DNA of 64,000 nt from Cyrtodaria siliqua (GCA_037043455.1 JAWPHD010003255.1:159987-223986); one strand, 5' to 3'; counted from the first letter of the stretch, positions 46,890-57,993 are shown. Numbers and translations are program-made. The notes: generated by a model from the letters alone, not told the origin.

Positions 46890-48250
46890 AAGATGAATTT
46901 CCTTGGATCACCACAGAAATTAAACGTTTAATGAAAAGACAGACGGGCTCTACAAGAAAAAGAAGAAATTGGCAGACATTTATAGAAGCATACTGATAAA
47001 TTTAAACCTATAAATTATTAACATCTATTTCAGAGAAAACAAGGGCATATTGGTCATACATCAGAGACAATCATTCTGAAACCAGAAGGCCCAAAGAAAG
47101 GAACCTCCATCAAATGGTTTTGGACATACATCAAACAATATAGGCATACAACAGCAACATCACAGCACTTAAAGATAAGGTAAAACTAGAGACCGATCCC
47201 AGAGGTGCGTTCCCAGATACATAGAGAACAGCTCTTGTGACAACAGCCTTCAAAAAAGAACTATAGGCCCATCTCTCTGATAGGCGTGTGCTGTAAAATC
47301 CTCGCATTGTAACATGCCATGAACATGCAGCTAAACACAACAACCCCTTCTCTTGTGCAAGGGCAGATCATGTAAAACACAGCTGCTAAAATTCACAGAC
47401 AACATAACAGCAAATATGGAAAATGACAAACAGACATGCATCCTTATTATCAACTTCAATGTATTTTATAAAGTCAGCTACATCAAGCTATTGAACAAAC
47501 TCCACCACTATGTATGGAATATGAGGGAAACAAACAGATAGATAAATGCGTTTCTAACAGATCAGATCAGGTAGTTGTTGCTGGGGAATAATCGTTTGAC
47601 AAGGCCAGCATCGAATCAGGAGTACCTCAGTGATACGAATATAGTACTAGGACAGGGATAGTACTAGGACCAAGCATATTCATTTCTACATCAACGACAT
47701 ACCCACAACATTGACTTGGTAGGTGAGATGGAATATGGACTTTCACCCGGACATATGTAATGTCCTTACCATTACCAGAAAGAGAAGGATGCACATTCAA
47801 CATTTGTATGGACTAATCGACCATCAGATTCCAGTCATATGAAACCTCAACATCAGATCTGTCTAAGTCAAGGCCCAAGCAGGCAAGATGCATAAAAGCT
47901 TGAGATGGTACAAAGGCTGACAGTGCACATTGTCACCAATCGCTACGGTGATAGATCAAGCATCATTGAGAAGATACAAGACAAATTGAAAGAGCCTGGA
48001 AAATCGCAGACAGGTTTTTAGCTTAAGACTGATCATGATGTACAAGATCAATAATCAGCTAGAAGCCATTAAAAAAATAGACAGGTTCCATGCTGCTGTC
48101 TCACCAGACATGCTTCCAAAATCCTTTCAATTCCCAACATCTTGCTATGATTTATGAAAGTGGTCTTTCTTTCCCCTACAAGCAACGGTTGAAACCGGGC
48201 ATCCATCAGATAAAGTCTCAGTTCAAACTAGAGTTCAAACACTCTTTCTA
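46890..48250 (+). pseudogene. Decayed non-LTR retrotransposon, reverse transcriptase region
   Basis: Across shifting frames on the plus strand the order of LINE ORF2 landmarks is preserved. A linker with DEFPWITTEIKRLMKRQ lies near 46,890. RAYWSYIRDNHSE is near 47,045 and YRPISLIGVCCKIL near 47,265. GPSIFIFYINDIP, the RT palm region, is near 47,670. NMDFHPDICNVLTITRKR is near 47,735. SLRLIMMYKINNQLEAIKK is near 48,025 and the C-terminal WSFFP is near 48,160. Frameshifts and stops occur between all of these, and the catalytic FADD box is not visible. This fits a Jockey/CR1-like element and is certainly dead. The endonuclease domain is absent. Two short frames (47,131-47,343 and 47,353-47,541) are shadows of it. 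Confidence 0.75.
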
Positions 48251-48597
48251 AAGCTATTAAAACGTCTTTATTTTTATCTAAGAGATAGACCTGTAAACAC
48301 AGCTTACAGGCAGAACTCAATATGGACGCCGACGTGATTACATAAGCTGTATTATTCTTCTTCGAATAGTCGAGATAAAAAGTTATTTGTTATTAAAAGA
48401 ACAATTGTTTAAATGTGTCTCTTCAAATTTCTTTTTTTTTTTAAATTATGACAGGGAAACATGGCCTATGTCTGTTTTCGAAGCACTGAAAAAAACCACT
48501 TAAACATTTGTATTTATCTTCAAGTTTTTTACTTACTTGAAAAGCAGTCAACTTTCGTCAAACCTGAACAACACTACACAGCCAACTTCAGGTCTCC

Positions 48598-48662
48598 TCA
48601 ACTATAATCATCCAGCAGCTTGTACGAGTGGATGGCGGAATCCATGTAGGGTATCCGGGTAC
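48598..48662 (-). CDS. Candidate terminal coding exon, unrecognised gene
   Basis: On the minus strand an acceptor-like TTTATTTACCACAG is followed by 65 bases that read, in phase 1, TRIPYMDSAIHSYKLLDDYS and then TGA. The stretch is outside all repeats I recognise, has balanced codon use and a good polypyrimidine/CAG acceptor. I do not recognise the peptide. A possible partner first exon is at 58,425-58,493; no confident middle exon connects their phases. It could equally be a chance frame. Moderate-to-low confidence. Confidence 0.3.
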
Positions 48663-48679
48663 CTGTGGTAAATAAAGAT

Positions 48680-49308
48680 TACAGAATATACTTATTCTGA
48701 CAATATTGAAAGTATTTTCAAACGATAAAGGAGACAATTCTATATTTTCATGAGCATGGATGAAGATATTTCAGTACAACTTGTTAAAAGAGACTTTTGT
48801 GCTGAAAGGTGACAATGTTGAAGTCCAGGGGTGGCAATATCTAGAAAAAAATATTACTGTCCTTTAAACCATGAATTTATTCTCACTTGTCTATAAAATA
48901 CAAAAGGCTTAAGTTTTCTTAAAAATTCACTTGTCCATTTTCCTAAAAGCCCATCGTGTACAAGCTGTACAATGGATTTCATAACCCCAGAAGACTAGGT
49001 TGATACAGAATTAAACAAGAGAATCGGCAGAATGGATGCTCCCGAAAATGACAACTATCTACAACTTATCATATGGCCTTGTATCACCCACCAGTATTCA
49101 ACTGGCAATCCCACTAGTAGTCTTTGATAATGCTCCAGACAAGAATTACAAATATAAAATTACAAAGGGCAATAACTCAAATTTTAAGGAAGATTGGTTG
49201 TAGATCTCTGCATTTTCTCTCATGGCCCTTTACCTTTGTATGCAGTTACATTGCAGTCCCATTAGTAGTTTTTGAGTTATGCTCCGGAAAAGAATTATAA
49301 GTATAAAA
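48680..49308. other. Unassigned, with one degenerate capped-repeat start
   Basis: AACAAGAGAATCGGCAGAATGG near 49,014 looks like another 5' cap, followed by monomer-like phrases (TACAAAGGGCAATAACTC). No matching 3' end was found and no gene is visible. Confidence 0.45.
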
Positions 49309-49323
49309 TTCCAAAGGGCAATA

Positions 49324-50514
49324 GCCCCGTGTGGTTCCCGGGGGCCCCGTTTGGTCACGGGGCAAAGAATAGAGCCACTGCAGATCCCTTTCAGGGCACG
49401 AAAATTCCACTCGTCTGCTCGTATTGACTAGTGAAATTCGAATCCGTACGAGTGAAACCCATGAATCGGTCGTCCGAGAGGACAAGTAATATTTCAGTAG
49501 AAAAAAGCAACAAAGATAATAGTTCTTACATAGTTTACTAAGCGATTGATGCTGCGATTAATGTAGTAAATAGTCGCAACTCTGTTTATTCAACGATAAA
49601 ATGCTATTTAAATCCTGATATTTGGAAATTGATGCATTTCCGTTGGGACATTGTAAAATGCGGCTCCCATTCTAATTTCATGGAGCGCGAACGCTATGGT
49701 ATTTGATGTTATACAAATAACACTTTCACGGGGGAAATCTTTAAGGGCACTAGTCAGCTTTTAGGTGACTGGGGCCAGGGCCTTCAGGAAGGGGAATTGC
49801 AAAAAGTATGCTGTTTCCTGTATTGGAGTTTTCTAATAAATAAATGTTTGTTTCTTTTAAGAGGGGAAATTTTCACAGAAAAAAGGAGAAAATATATACC
49901 ATGCCAGAGAAACTGTAATGGCCATGAGCAGACTAGTGAACTATAGAATATGAATATAGTCATCTATAATACTTGTCAAGTTTTATAATTTTCGTTGATT
50001 TATATAAAGAAAAAAATAACACATTATGATGTTTCCCTTTGTTTTATTTGTATATATAATAGTGTTAAATTATGGTATCTGACTACTTTGACTCATGAAC
50101 TTTTACAATCAGAGCAGGATGAGTAAACATCCTATAAGGACGTGTAACATGTCAATGCCACTCGTCCTATAGGACAAGTATACAGTAAAATATATTTCGT
50201 CCCCAAAATTCATGTTCATTTTATCATTTTTTGTTCATGTTCATTAAAGGTCTTCATCATGATTCCTGCATTGTTTCAGATGCCATCTCGCTCACATAAA
50301 AAAGCAATGGCAGAAAAACAATAAACGTGGCTCAAGCGTAAATGGGAGTTTCTACGATAGAATTTGCAGCAACTCGGCAGTTCAGGGTGAGAAGGTTCTA
50401 GGCCAATTTTCCATATTTTATCTCGATGTATATGGAGGATGAGCCTGGCATGTTCATGCCTGTTAGGTGCCATATAACCTTTCATGTGTTGGTGCGCCTT
50501 AAAACCCAATTCAA
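49324..50514 (+). mobile_element. R2 retroelement with 15-bp TSD, enlarged by an internal insertion
   Basis: Target duplication TTCCAAAGGGCAATA at 49,309-49,323 and 50,515-50,529. The head is GCCCCGTGTGGTTCCCGGG, then GGGCAAAGAATAGAGCCACT. The tail is GTTGGTGCGCCTTAAAACCC then AATTCAA. A foreign block occupies about 49,394-50,204. The remaining R2 sequence aligns to the copies at 15,466 and 30,603. The exact duplication shows a single retrotransposition event. Confidence 0.85.
49394..50204. mobile_element. ~810-bp insertion within R2
   Basis: R2 sequence stops after GCAGATCCCTTTCA and resumes at AAAATTCATGTTCATTTT. The insert begins GGGCACGAAA and ends TTTCGTCCCC, imperfect inverted termini. 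It has ACTCGTC and GACGAGTGG-like words at both ends. No target duplication or frame is clear. An alternative is an R2 copy with a naturally longer middle. Confidence 0.45.
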
Positions 50515-51961
50515 TTCCAAAGGGCAATAACTCTACCAGTATTCTGAATTAAGATAAGAGTTACAGTTCTATTGCACTCTGCACTTCCTCTCATTACCTT
50601 CTATCATTGTGTGGCCTTTAATTGTAGTCCCCATAAGTAGTTTTGAAGTTATGCTCCAGACAAAAATTCTAAGTAAACAAGAGGCCCAAGAGGGCCTGCA
50701 GACGCTTTACTTGTATGAAGTGCTTCAAAAACATAAACATGATAGAGGCCAACCCAAGAAACATGTTTCCTATATATAACTCTTATGTAAACTTTGGGTT
50801 ATCGTGGCGGCCATTTTGAATATTTGACGACAACGAAAAACACAAACTTGATAGAGGCCAACAACAGGAACATGCATATGATATTTAACTAGAATGGAAT
50901 AAGTGGTAATATGTCGTTTGATAAATGTCCTTAAATTTGACCTAAGTTTAGCCATGGTGGCCATCATGGATGACTGGAGGCCCCAAATATGAGGGGGAGT
51001 CACTAACCCAAAGATCATTGTGATTAAGTTTCATCAAAATCCTTCAAGCACTTTCAGAAAAGAGTCATTTTTAACGTTTTCCTATATAACTCTATGTAAA
51101 CTTTGGGTCACTGTGGCGGCCATTTTGATTATTCGACGATAACAAAAAACACAAACTTGATAGAGGCTAACCCAAGGAACATGTTTATGATATTTCACAA
51201 GAATGGAATAAGTGGTTTTGGAGGAGATGTCATTTGAATTTCCTTAAATTTAACCTTAATTGTTTTAGACATGACGGCCATCTTGGATGACTTGCAGACA
51301 CAAAAAACACAAAACTGAGAGGGACTATCCCAAAGATCATTGTGATTTAAGTTTCATCAAAATCATTCAAGCACTTTCAGAGAAGAGTCATTTTTAACGT
51401 TTTTCTATATAACTCTATGTAAACTTTGGGTCACTGTGGCGGCCAGTTTGATTATTCAACGATAACAAAAAACACAAACTTGATAGAGGCTAACCAAAGG
51501 AACATGTTTATGATTTTTCACAAGAATGGAATAAGTGGTTTTGGAGGAGATGTCATTTAAATTTCCTTAAATTTAACCTTGTTTTAGACATGACGGCCAT
51601 CTTGGATGACTTGCAGACACAAAAAACACAAATCTGAGAGGGACTATCCCAAATATCATTGTGCTTAAGTTTCATCAAAATCTTTCAGGCAGTTTCATGC
51701 AGATAAGATGTAATTTTTAACCTTTTCCTATATAACTCTATGTAAACTTTGGGTCGCCGTGGTGGCCATTTTTATTATTTGACGATAACGACAAACATAA
51801 ACTTGATAGAGGCCAACCCAAGGAACATGTACATATGATATTTCCGTAGAACGGAATAAGTGGTTTCGGAGGAGATGTCGTTTGAAATTTCCTTAAATTT
51901 GACCTTATTTTAGCCATGGCGGCTATCTTGGATGACTGGCGGCCGCGAAAAACACAAATCT

Positions 51962-54374
51962 GGATTTGGACCACCATTATTTTCACATAGACCGTAATGT
52001 TAGCTCTACACAGAATAACACTTACCCTAATGCTCCGTGACACTTCAAATATCCATTAAAATGTATATACGTGATGACAAAACACAAAAATAGCAAAACA
52101 ACAATGACCATAACTGCTCTATGCACCAGCATTTGGCTCAAAATGAAACAAGATGACCTTTTTTGACAACAACAGCCGAACCACACCTCATTTTGTTGAA
52201 AATCTTACCTCATACAAGTTAGTACCACTCAGCACTCTGATGACTGATTCCTTTGCTTTTTGCACCCATATCTTCGGAAATCTATCCTCAAAACAAAAAC
52301 AGTAAATATACGTACCTCTTTTATGTACTAAATCAATTACACAGTCCCAAATAACACCACTGATCGTACTACCTTCGAGTACGACCATTTTCAACTTTTG
52401 ACCTCTCTGGTTACCGGTCCAAGTCCTATATGCCCTAGATTTGGTTTTAAAACAATTTATAATTACATGTGAGTATCAACTTACATGTCAACTTGAAAAA
52501 TCCAGAATACCATCGCCATTCATCGAAGACTGGGGAAGATATTGGTGTTCGAGTCTAGGCGCCTTCACTGCGACAACCTGTATGAACAAACTACCCGCAG
52601 TGGTGACAAGGGGTATACTGAAAATATCATAAAAAAATAATTAGTAATAATTTGGAGCCAAACTGATTTCTTATAGTCAGTAATAGTATTGGTGCTAAAC
52701 ATAAATACACATTTACACATTGCGATATGAAATTTCTAACTGAACAGCATGTTATTTGTAGACGCAGGCCCTCGTGGGTTTATTTTATATCATTTTTGAA
52801 ATTTCAATTATTATATTTTAAAAAATAAAAATCTAAAACTGTCAAAACTTAGCCTGTTGGAATCTTACAAGTATATATTAGACACAAATGACACAACATA
52901 TTCAAAATCACCAATGCTTTATTTCCTATTTCCATTTTTGGGTCATTTTGACCAAATCCGAGAAGATTCCAATATTTTCAAAGTTTAATAATATGTGTGT
53001 ACAGATTCACATATTCATGAAACCTGGCAGAAAGGTTTCACACATATCATATATTCAGAAAAAAATTATAACTGCCTTCTCACTATGGAATAAGAGAACC
53101 CATAGCCATTACAGCCGTCTCGGGATGTAATTTGTTCATGTTTTTGACCAAGTTTCTCAATTAATATAGTTTCCTTTGCACTATATAGAATTATATCAAA
53201 AGAATAAAGTAATTTCTAAAATTTCCTATAGAGCAACAGACTTACTGATCCAATAATTTCTCAAATCTTTCACTTTTGGCTTTATAAAAACATTTAACTT
53301 GAATCCCTATGTGACTAGAAAAATGGTAGTTTTTCCGAGGCTCAACCAATGTGAGCCCAACACGGTTTATTTGGTTTATACATCAGCGTATACCCAAATA
53401 TGCAATTTACTTATAATTTACACCAGCACACCTATCTGGATCATTTTAACCATAACACTCAAAGCTTGCATTTTTAAAGAAAAGAGAAATTATCAGGACA
53501 TTGACATTGAATAATGTGTTTACATGGCTCATCCAGAGCAATCTGATTGCCGTTAAAATATTTGCTTATAAAATTATAAAATTATAATGATTATTTGTTG
53601 TCGACCATTCTGGATAATACCAGGTGTGGATTTACCTCTTAAGGTCTGAAATCAGAGGAAAAAGACCCGATGCAGGGTAACAAATACCGTCATTTAATTT
53701 TTCTTGCCGGGGAGGTGGGGGAGGGTTCGAGTAAGTAAACATTTTAGATAAATACAATATGTCTGGTTGGTCAAGTAAATAAATACAGGTAGATAAAGAT
53801 GTATTCATTGCTTGTATGAGATATGAGGAGTGAGTTCTTGGTGATACTGTTTAGGTAGGAGTTCTCAAGTATATAGTTTGAATCTCATCACATACAAAAA
53901 TCTAGTATGCAAACATGTTGTGACTGCCCATACATGTATGTAGAGAAATGTGTGACGATCCGAGAAGACCAACAGAACCAACCATATGCATTTGTGCGAT
54001 AGCGCAAACCAACAGAAATCCATGTATTTAGATTGTATAGATCTCGGTTAACAAAACACTCAAAATTACCTAATATGTGTAATAAACGAAAGAATAAACA
54101 ATGACATGGATCTGAAAAAAATGCCTATTATTTGCAGAAAATGCTTCATGACTCGGACCGATGCAAAACAGCTTTCCAAGCCTCAGAAAACATACAATTT
54201 TCACATATCATGCATATGTGCATTTATTTCATAAAGATATACAATGCTAATGATGAAATATACATTTGTGAACACAAATATCAACTCATACCTGCATTAC
54301 TGGAACACTGATGGTACTACTTTCGCGTACGACCATTTTCAACTTTTGACCTCCCTGGTTACCGGTCCAAGTCC
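51962..54374 (-). mobile_element. 2.41-kb TIR element of unknown superfamily, 4-bp TSD
   Basis: A type-C monomer stops at CACAAATCT and resumes with ATCTGAGAGGGGCCC, giving duplication ATCT at 51,958-51,961 and 54,375-54,378. The insert begins GGATTTGGACC and ends GGTCCAAGTCC, 11-bp inverted termini with one mismatch. The last ~65 bp of the right end are repeated internally at about 52,362-52,426, also ending GGTCCAAGTCC. A minus-strand frame of about 94 codons starts in this internal copy (see 52,188-52,469). The rest (52,640-54,290) is AT-rich without recognisable domains. Could be a DNA transposon with a decayed or intron-containing gene, or two related elements side by side. Confidence 0.55.
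52188..52469 (-). CDS. Unrecognised ~94-codon minus-strand frame within the TIR element
   Basis: Open from about 52,469 to 52,188. It includes RTWTGNQRGQKLKMVVLEGS, a GVIWDCVIDLVHKR segment and DRFPKIWVQKAKESVIRVLS. The first internal methionine start is at 52,394. The composition is protein-like and basic, with no domain I can name. The N-terminal part is repeated at 54,375-54,290 with several substitutions that leave much of the peptide similar (GQKLKMVV, STIS shared) before a donor-like GTATGAGTT. This hints at real coding history in the mobile element. It may be a transposase remnant or chance. No ATG context or upstream exon is certain. Confidence 0.3.
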   Translation of the reverse strand, partial: HVIINCFKTKSRAYRTWTGNQRGQKLKMVVLEGSTISGVIWDCVIDLVHKRGTYIYCFCFEDRFPKIWVQKAKESVIRVLSGTNLYEVRFSTK

Positions 54375-54544
54375 ATCTGAGAGGGGCCCTCCCAAGTAAC
54401 ATTGTGATGAAGTTTCATCCAAATCCTTCAAGCGCTTTCAGAGGAGATGTCGATTTCATAAAATTGCTAACAGATGGACAGACAGACAGACGGACGACTG
54501 ACGAAAAGTGATCGCATAAGCCCTCCTGGCCTTTGGCCAGTAGA

Positions 54545-55105
54545 GCTAAAAATCAACAAACCGGAAAAAAATGCGACAGGCACAACTAGAAATTATAGCA
54601 ATGCTTCCTGCTAATACGGCGTTAACACTAAAAAAACTTGAAAAAAGTAATAAAAAAAAATAATGAAATAAAAAAAATGAAGATATTAAAAAAGAATAAT
54701 AATAAATAAAAAAATAATTGAAACAACCAATCAATCAAATAAAAAAGAATTAAAAAAAAGATAAAAAATTAATCAAAAAAATAATTTAAACCAAAAAAAA
54801 ATCTAAAAAAAAATATATGTATAACGTTATTAAAAAAAAAATTAAAGAAAAAAAATATACTAATAATAAAAAAAAAGGCAAAACATCTGGTAAAGTTTGG
54901 GTCAGATGGAAAATGAAAGCCCTATCGCATTAACGAGACAAAATATAGCATTTTTAACTAAAGCAAGGGCCATAACTCGGCTGTTACTGGTCCGATCTGG
55001 CTGGTTTTCGAACTTGTGAGAGCTTTCATTGATATTAACAATCTATTGAAGTTTGGTAAGGATCACATGAAAAATGAAGGACCTTGGCCAGTAGAGCTAA
55101 AAATC
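54545..55105 (+). repeat. Composite repeat: type-F end, A-rich spacer, type-B, family 1 end
   Basis: Same order as 130-570 and 3,830-4,132: AAAATCAACAAACCGG, CGGCGTTAACAC, long A-rich/AATAA tract (54,630-54,860), type-B monomers, then TTGGCCAGTAGAGCTAAAAATC. Confidence 0.75.
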
Positions 55106-55776
55106 ATCAGCTCCAAAAAGTAGGTCAAGGTCATAGATGAAATCCATGCATCCAAAAAGATGCACTAACCCAAGACACAACTATGTCAAAATAGAATATG
55201 TTTTCTTCCAAAGATTAAGCTATAAATTAGGTTTAAAAGATCTAGTGCATAATATAGTTCATGAGAAAGTGATGTAAATGTAACAATTAAAGTTATCTGC
55301 CCTTTGCTTGGATGGTGAAGGTCACATCCACATGTGCTTTGTCACTTGCAATGTACCACTCAAGATACAACTATAAAGTTTGAAAGCTCTTAGTGCATAC
55401 AGTTTTTGAAAAAGTGACTTAAATGTCAAAATTGAAGGTAAAAATTATAAGGTTATCTGCCCTTTGCTTGGAGGGTCAAGGCCACTTCCACATTTGCTTT
55501 GTCACGTTGCGATGTACCACTCAAGATACAACTATAAGCAAAGTTTTAAAGGTCTAGTGCATACAGTTTGTGAAAAAGTGACCTAAACGCAAAAGTTGAA
55601 CCTAAAAGTTATTAAGTTATCTGCCCTTTGCTTGGAGGGTCAAGGTCACTTCCACATTTGCTTTGTCACGTTGCGATGTACCACCCAAGATACAACTAAA
55701 AGCAAAGTTTGAAAGGTATAGTGCATAGTTTGTGAGAAAATGACCTAAACGCAAAACTTGAATGTTGACGCCGCCG
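55106..55776 (+). repeat. Type-E monomers, interrupted at the GCC-rich end
   Basis: Parallel to 4,140-4,830 almost phrase for phrase (TCATCAGCTCCAAAAAGTAG, GTGCATACAGTTTGTGAAAA). The terminal GCCGCCG is separated from its continuation (GCCGCCGGAAAAGCAACACC at 56,622-56,641) by an 845-bp insertion. Confidence 0.75.
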
Positions 55777-56621
55777 CAGGGTTTCCATTGACGCAGCTTT
55801 TCTGCATCCCTGACTCGAAAAATAAGCATGGGACTCGTAATTTACGAGTAGCTGCATCCGTTGGGACGCATATTTACATAATAGACATTCGAAGCGTGAT
55901 GGGTGATTGTAATCATTGCAAATCTTCTAAAAAGCATCAATAAACAAATGCCTAAAGATCGACACCATTTTCGCTTCCGGTAATGTTAAAGGCTCGATTT
56001 CGGGTACGGTATCGGGTTTATTTTGTTATAAACAGCAATTCGCTGTTCATTCAATATACCCCTCTAGGGCGCAATGACGTTACAGTATACAAGCTCCGCC
56101 TTCAACTAGTTTGTGTCCCCGCGCTTCATATTATCCGATTATTTCATTGCGTTACCGAGCCAGGTAAAAAATATAAAATAACGTGGCGCCCTCTTACGGC
56201 GAAAATGGCTGATCAAAACAGAAAGTGTAACAATGTCATTAATAAACAAGAGATGCTCTTTTTAAGGGCTGTCGGTTTTGCGATCATTGGTAAGTCCCGA
56301 GGGCCCACTAAGTAAGTAGCGTATCCGCAAGTGTGAGCTATGGAGTACTTCCAAGATTGAAAACACATTTTTAATAGTGTTTCATACTTTCAGCAATTAT
56401 TTTATTAATTTTTTTTTAAATGTTTTTTTTTTTTTTTGAAGAAATAAAAATTACCAGGGCGGCAGAGAAAAACTGGGGCGGTCGGGGAATCTAGCATTTA
56501 ATTTATTATGGCCTACGCAATATTTAAAAAAGGACCCCTAAAATCTGAAGCAGGACCCCCCAAAAATTCAAATGAGGGTTCCTGGGACCCTCATACTGAA
56601 AAACATAATGGAAACGCCGCT
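55777..56621. mobile_element. 845-bp hAT-like insertion carrying an exon-like segment
   Basis: Inserted in a GCC-repeat with GCCGCCG on both sides, though the repeat makes the target duplication ambiguous. Left end CAGGGTTTCCATT; right end inverted reads AGCGGCGTTTCCATT. CAGGG-type termini are usual in hAT elements. Inside, about 56,205-56,291, an ATG in good context opens MADQNRKCNNVINKQEMLFL and runs to a donor-like GGTAAGTCC. I do not recognise the peptide. It may be a captured first exon or a transposase remnant. Confidence 0.5.
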
Positions 56622-56641
56622 GCCGCCGGAAAAGCAACACC

Positions 56642-57063
56642 TTAAATGAAAGTTTGTAAACATTTTAGTAATAAAAACAATGGAGTTTGCTATTTTATCA
56701 AGGGTTGTTGACATAGAATTCCCTACAGTACTAATTCTTTTAAAACATTGCAAAAACAACAGGGATAGGATGGTCTTAGATCGCTCACCTGGTAATCATG
56801 GGCTATAAGTCTGCTGTGTCTATATTGCACCATCTATATTGCACCAATAATATACTTAAACCTATTGTAAAATATGACGAAAAAATTCAAACAATTTTTG
56901 TTATTAATTGTTTGCAAGTAGATTTAAAGTGAAAATTAAATCGAGACTTGATAAACACTTCCAGATTGCCATGTGTCATGTTAAAACAGAACAGTTTTGA
57001 AAATGTTCCAAAAATGTTTTGCTCATCATTCAATTAGTTCAACAAAATATACACTTGTATATG
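56642..57063. other. Family 2-like fragment and a degenerate cap
   Basis: GTTTGTAAACATTTTAGTAA (56,652) matches 1,670 and 5,116. A sequence like another 5' cap (GGATGGTCTTAGATCGCTCA, then CCTGGTAA) lies near 56,769-56,796. No gene. Confidence 0.45.
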
Positions 57064-57435
57064 CAGGGGCGTACCTGGGCATATGTCTATACGCCCGTGC
57101 GTATAATTCAGAGTTGGCTGTCAGAAAACATTAAAAAGCGAAAAATGCAATAAAAAATGAAGCCAAAGTGGGGTTAGGGTGAGGGGTGTATAATTTAGTA
57201 AATATTCAATAAATCAAAGAAAAAAGAATGACTCTGGAGAATTAGAATAACTTCAAAATGTGTTTTCTTAGTCGCTCAAAACTACTTTTAATATGTAGGG
57301 TTCAGTTTTTCAAAATAATTCCCGGACCCCCACCAGCGGGAGGGGAACACCCACCTCCCACCCACTCCCAAACCCTTCCCCTAGAAACAGTCTAGGTATA
57401 CCCATATACCGAAAAACACTGCAGGTACGCCCCTG
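57064..57435. mobile_element. hAT-like MITE, 372 bp
   Basis: Left end CAGGGGCGTACCTGGGCATA and right end ...CAGGTACGCCCCTG are inverted copies over at least 14 bases. No transposase. The eight flanking bases do not form a convincing target duplication, probably through divergence. A G/C-biased internal tract lies at 57,320-57,385. Confidence 0.7.
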
Positions 57436-57993
57436 ATACGTAAACACATAATTTGTCAATAAATAATTGTGGAAAGGGCTATCCCCACCAATCAGATTAT
57501 GGGGCCTGATAACACACCTATCGGAAAAAGGCCTGGGACTATTGTTTGGGGCGCTTTTTTCAGCCAACGTTTTTTCAGTATTAGCTTTAGCAATTTTAAT
57601 AATGGTTTTATAAATTATATATATATCATTGGAACTGGAATTTTTAGTGGTAGATAAAAAATACCTTTAATATTTTACAGCCTAAATGTTATTTTGGTGC
57701 ATCGAAAACCAAAAAATCCCAAATAACTTCAGTTTGCCATAATATTTTGCTATACAATTTTCAGAGCATTTTAATTTATATTTTCAACAAATTGAAATCA
57801 TTTTGGAAAGAAATTCTAAAAAAAAGTTTTCAAATTGTTGATGCAGGAGCATTTTGCATTGAAAAGGCCCTATCAAAATAGCGAAATTTTTATTTCTCAA
57901 TCGATGTTGAAAAGTAAGGTATTTTTTATATACCGCTTTAGCTTTGGCTGAAATAATCACCACGAACAATACTCCTTTTCAGAAAAAAAAAAG

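Larger units (their letters stand above)
45504..48375 (+). mobile_element. Outer family 3 capped element enclosing a decayed LINE
   Basis: GCTCGACTTTCAAGGC at 45,504 equals the family 3 cap at 31,259. The matching end AGTCGAG at 48,368-48,374 is followed by ATAAAAAG and preceded by ATTCTTCTTCGAAT and ATATGGACGCCGACGTGATT. The cap hairpin is no longer recognisable. The inside holds a family 5 element (46,033-46,196) and a LINE pseudogene (46,890-48,250). Confidence 0.5.
50675..54549 (+). mobile_element. Family 1 element with ~300-bp type-C core, split by a 2.4-kb insertion
   Basis: 5' cap AACAAG with hairpin AGGCCC-AAGA-GGGCCT (50,682-50,697). 3' cap hairpin CTGGCC-TTT-GGCCAG (54,526-54,540), then TAGAGCTAAAAAT. 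The 5' IR word has decayed to GCTTTACTTGT. Type-C monomers are marked by AACTTGATAGAGGC, GGAATAAGTGGTTT, GGATGACTTGCAGAC and TATAACTCTATGTAAACTTT. A GGACAGACAGACAGACGGAC tract precedes the end. Confidence 0.7.

Noticed and set aside
52511..52577. Middle exon linking the candidate exons at 58,425 and 48,598
   Set aside because: The phase can be made to fit only with a weak donor (GTATTC), and the segment lies inside a mobile insertion, so I did not annotate it as a host exon.
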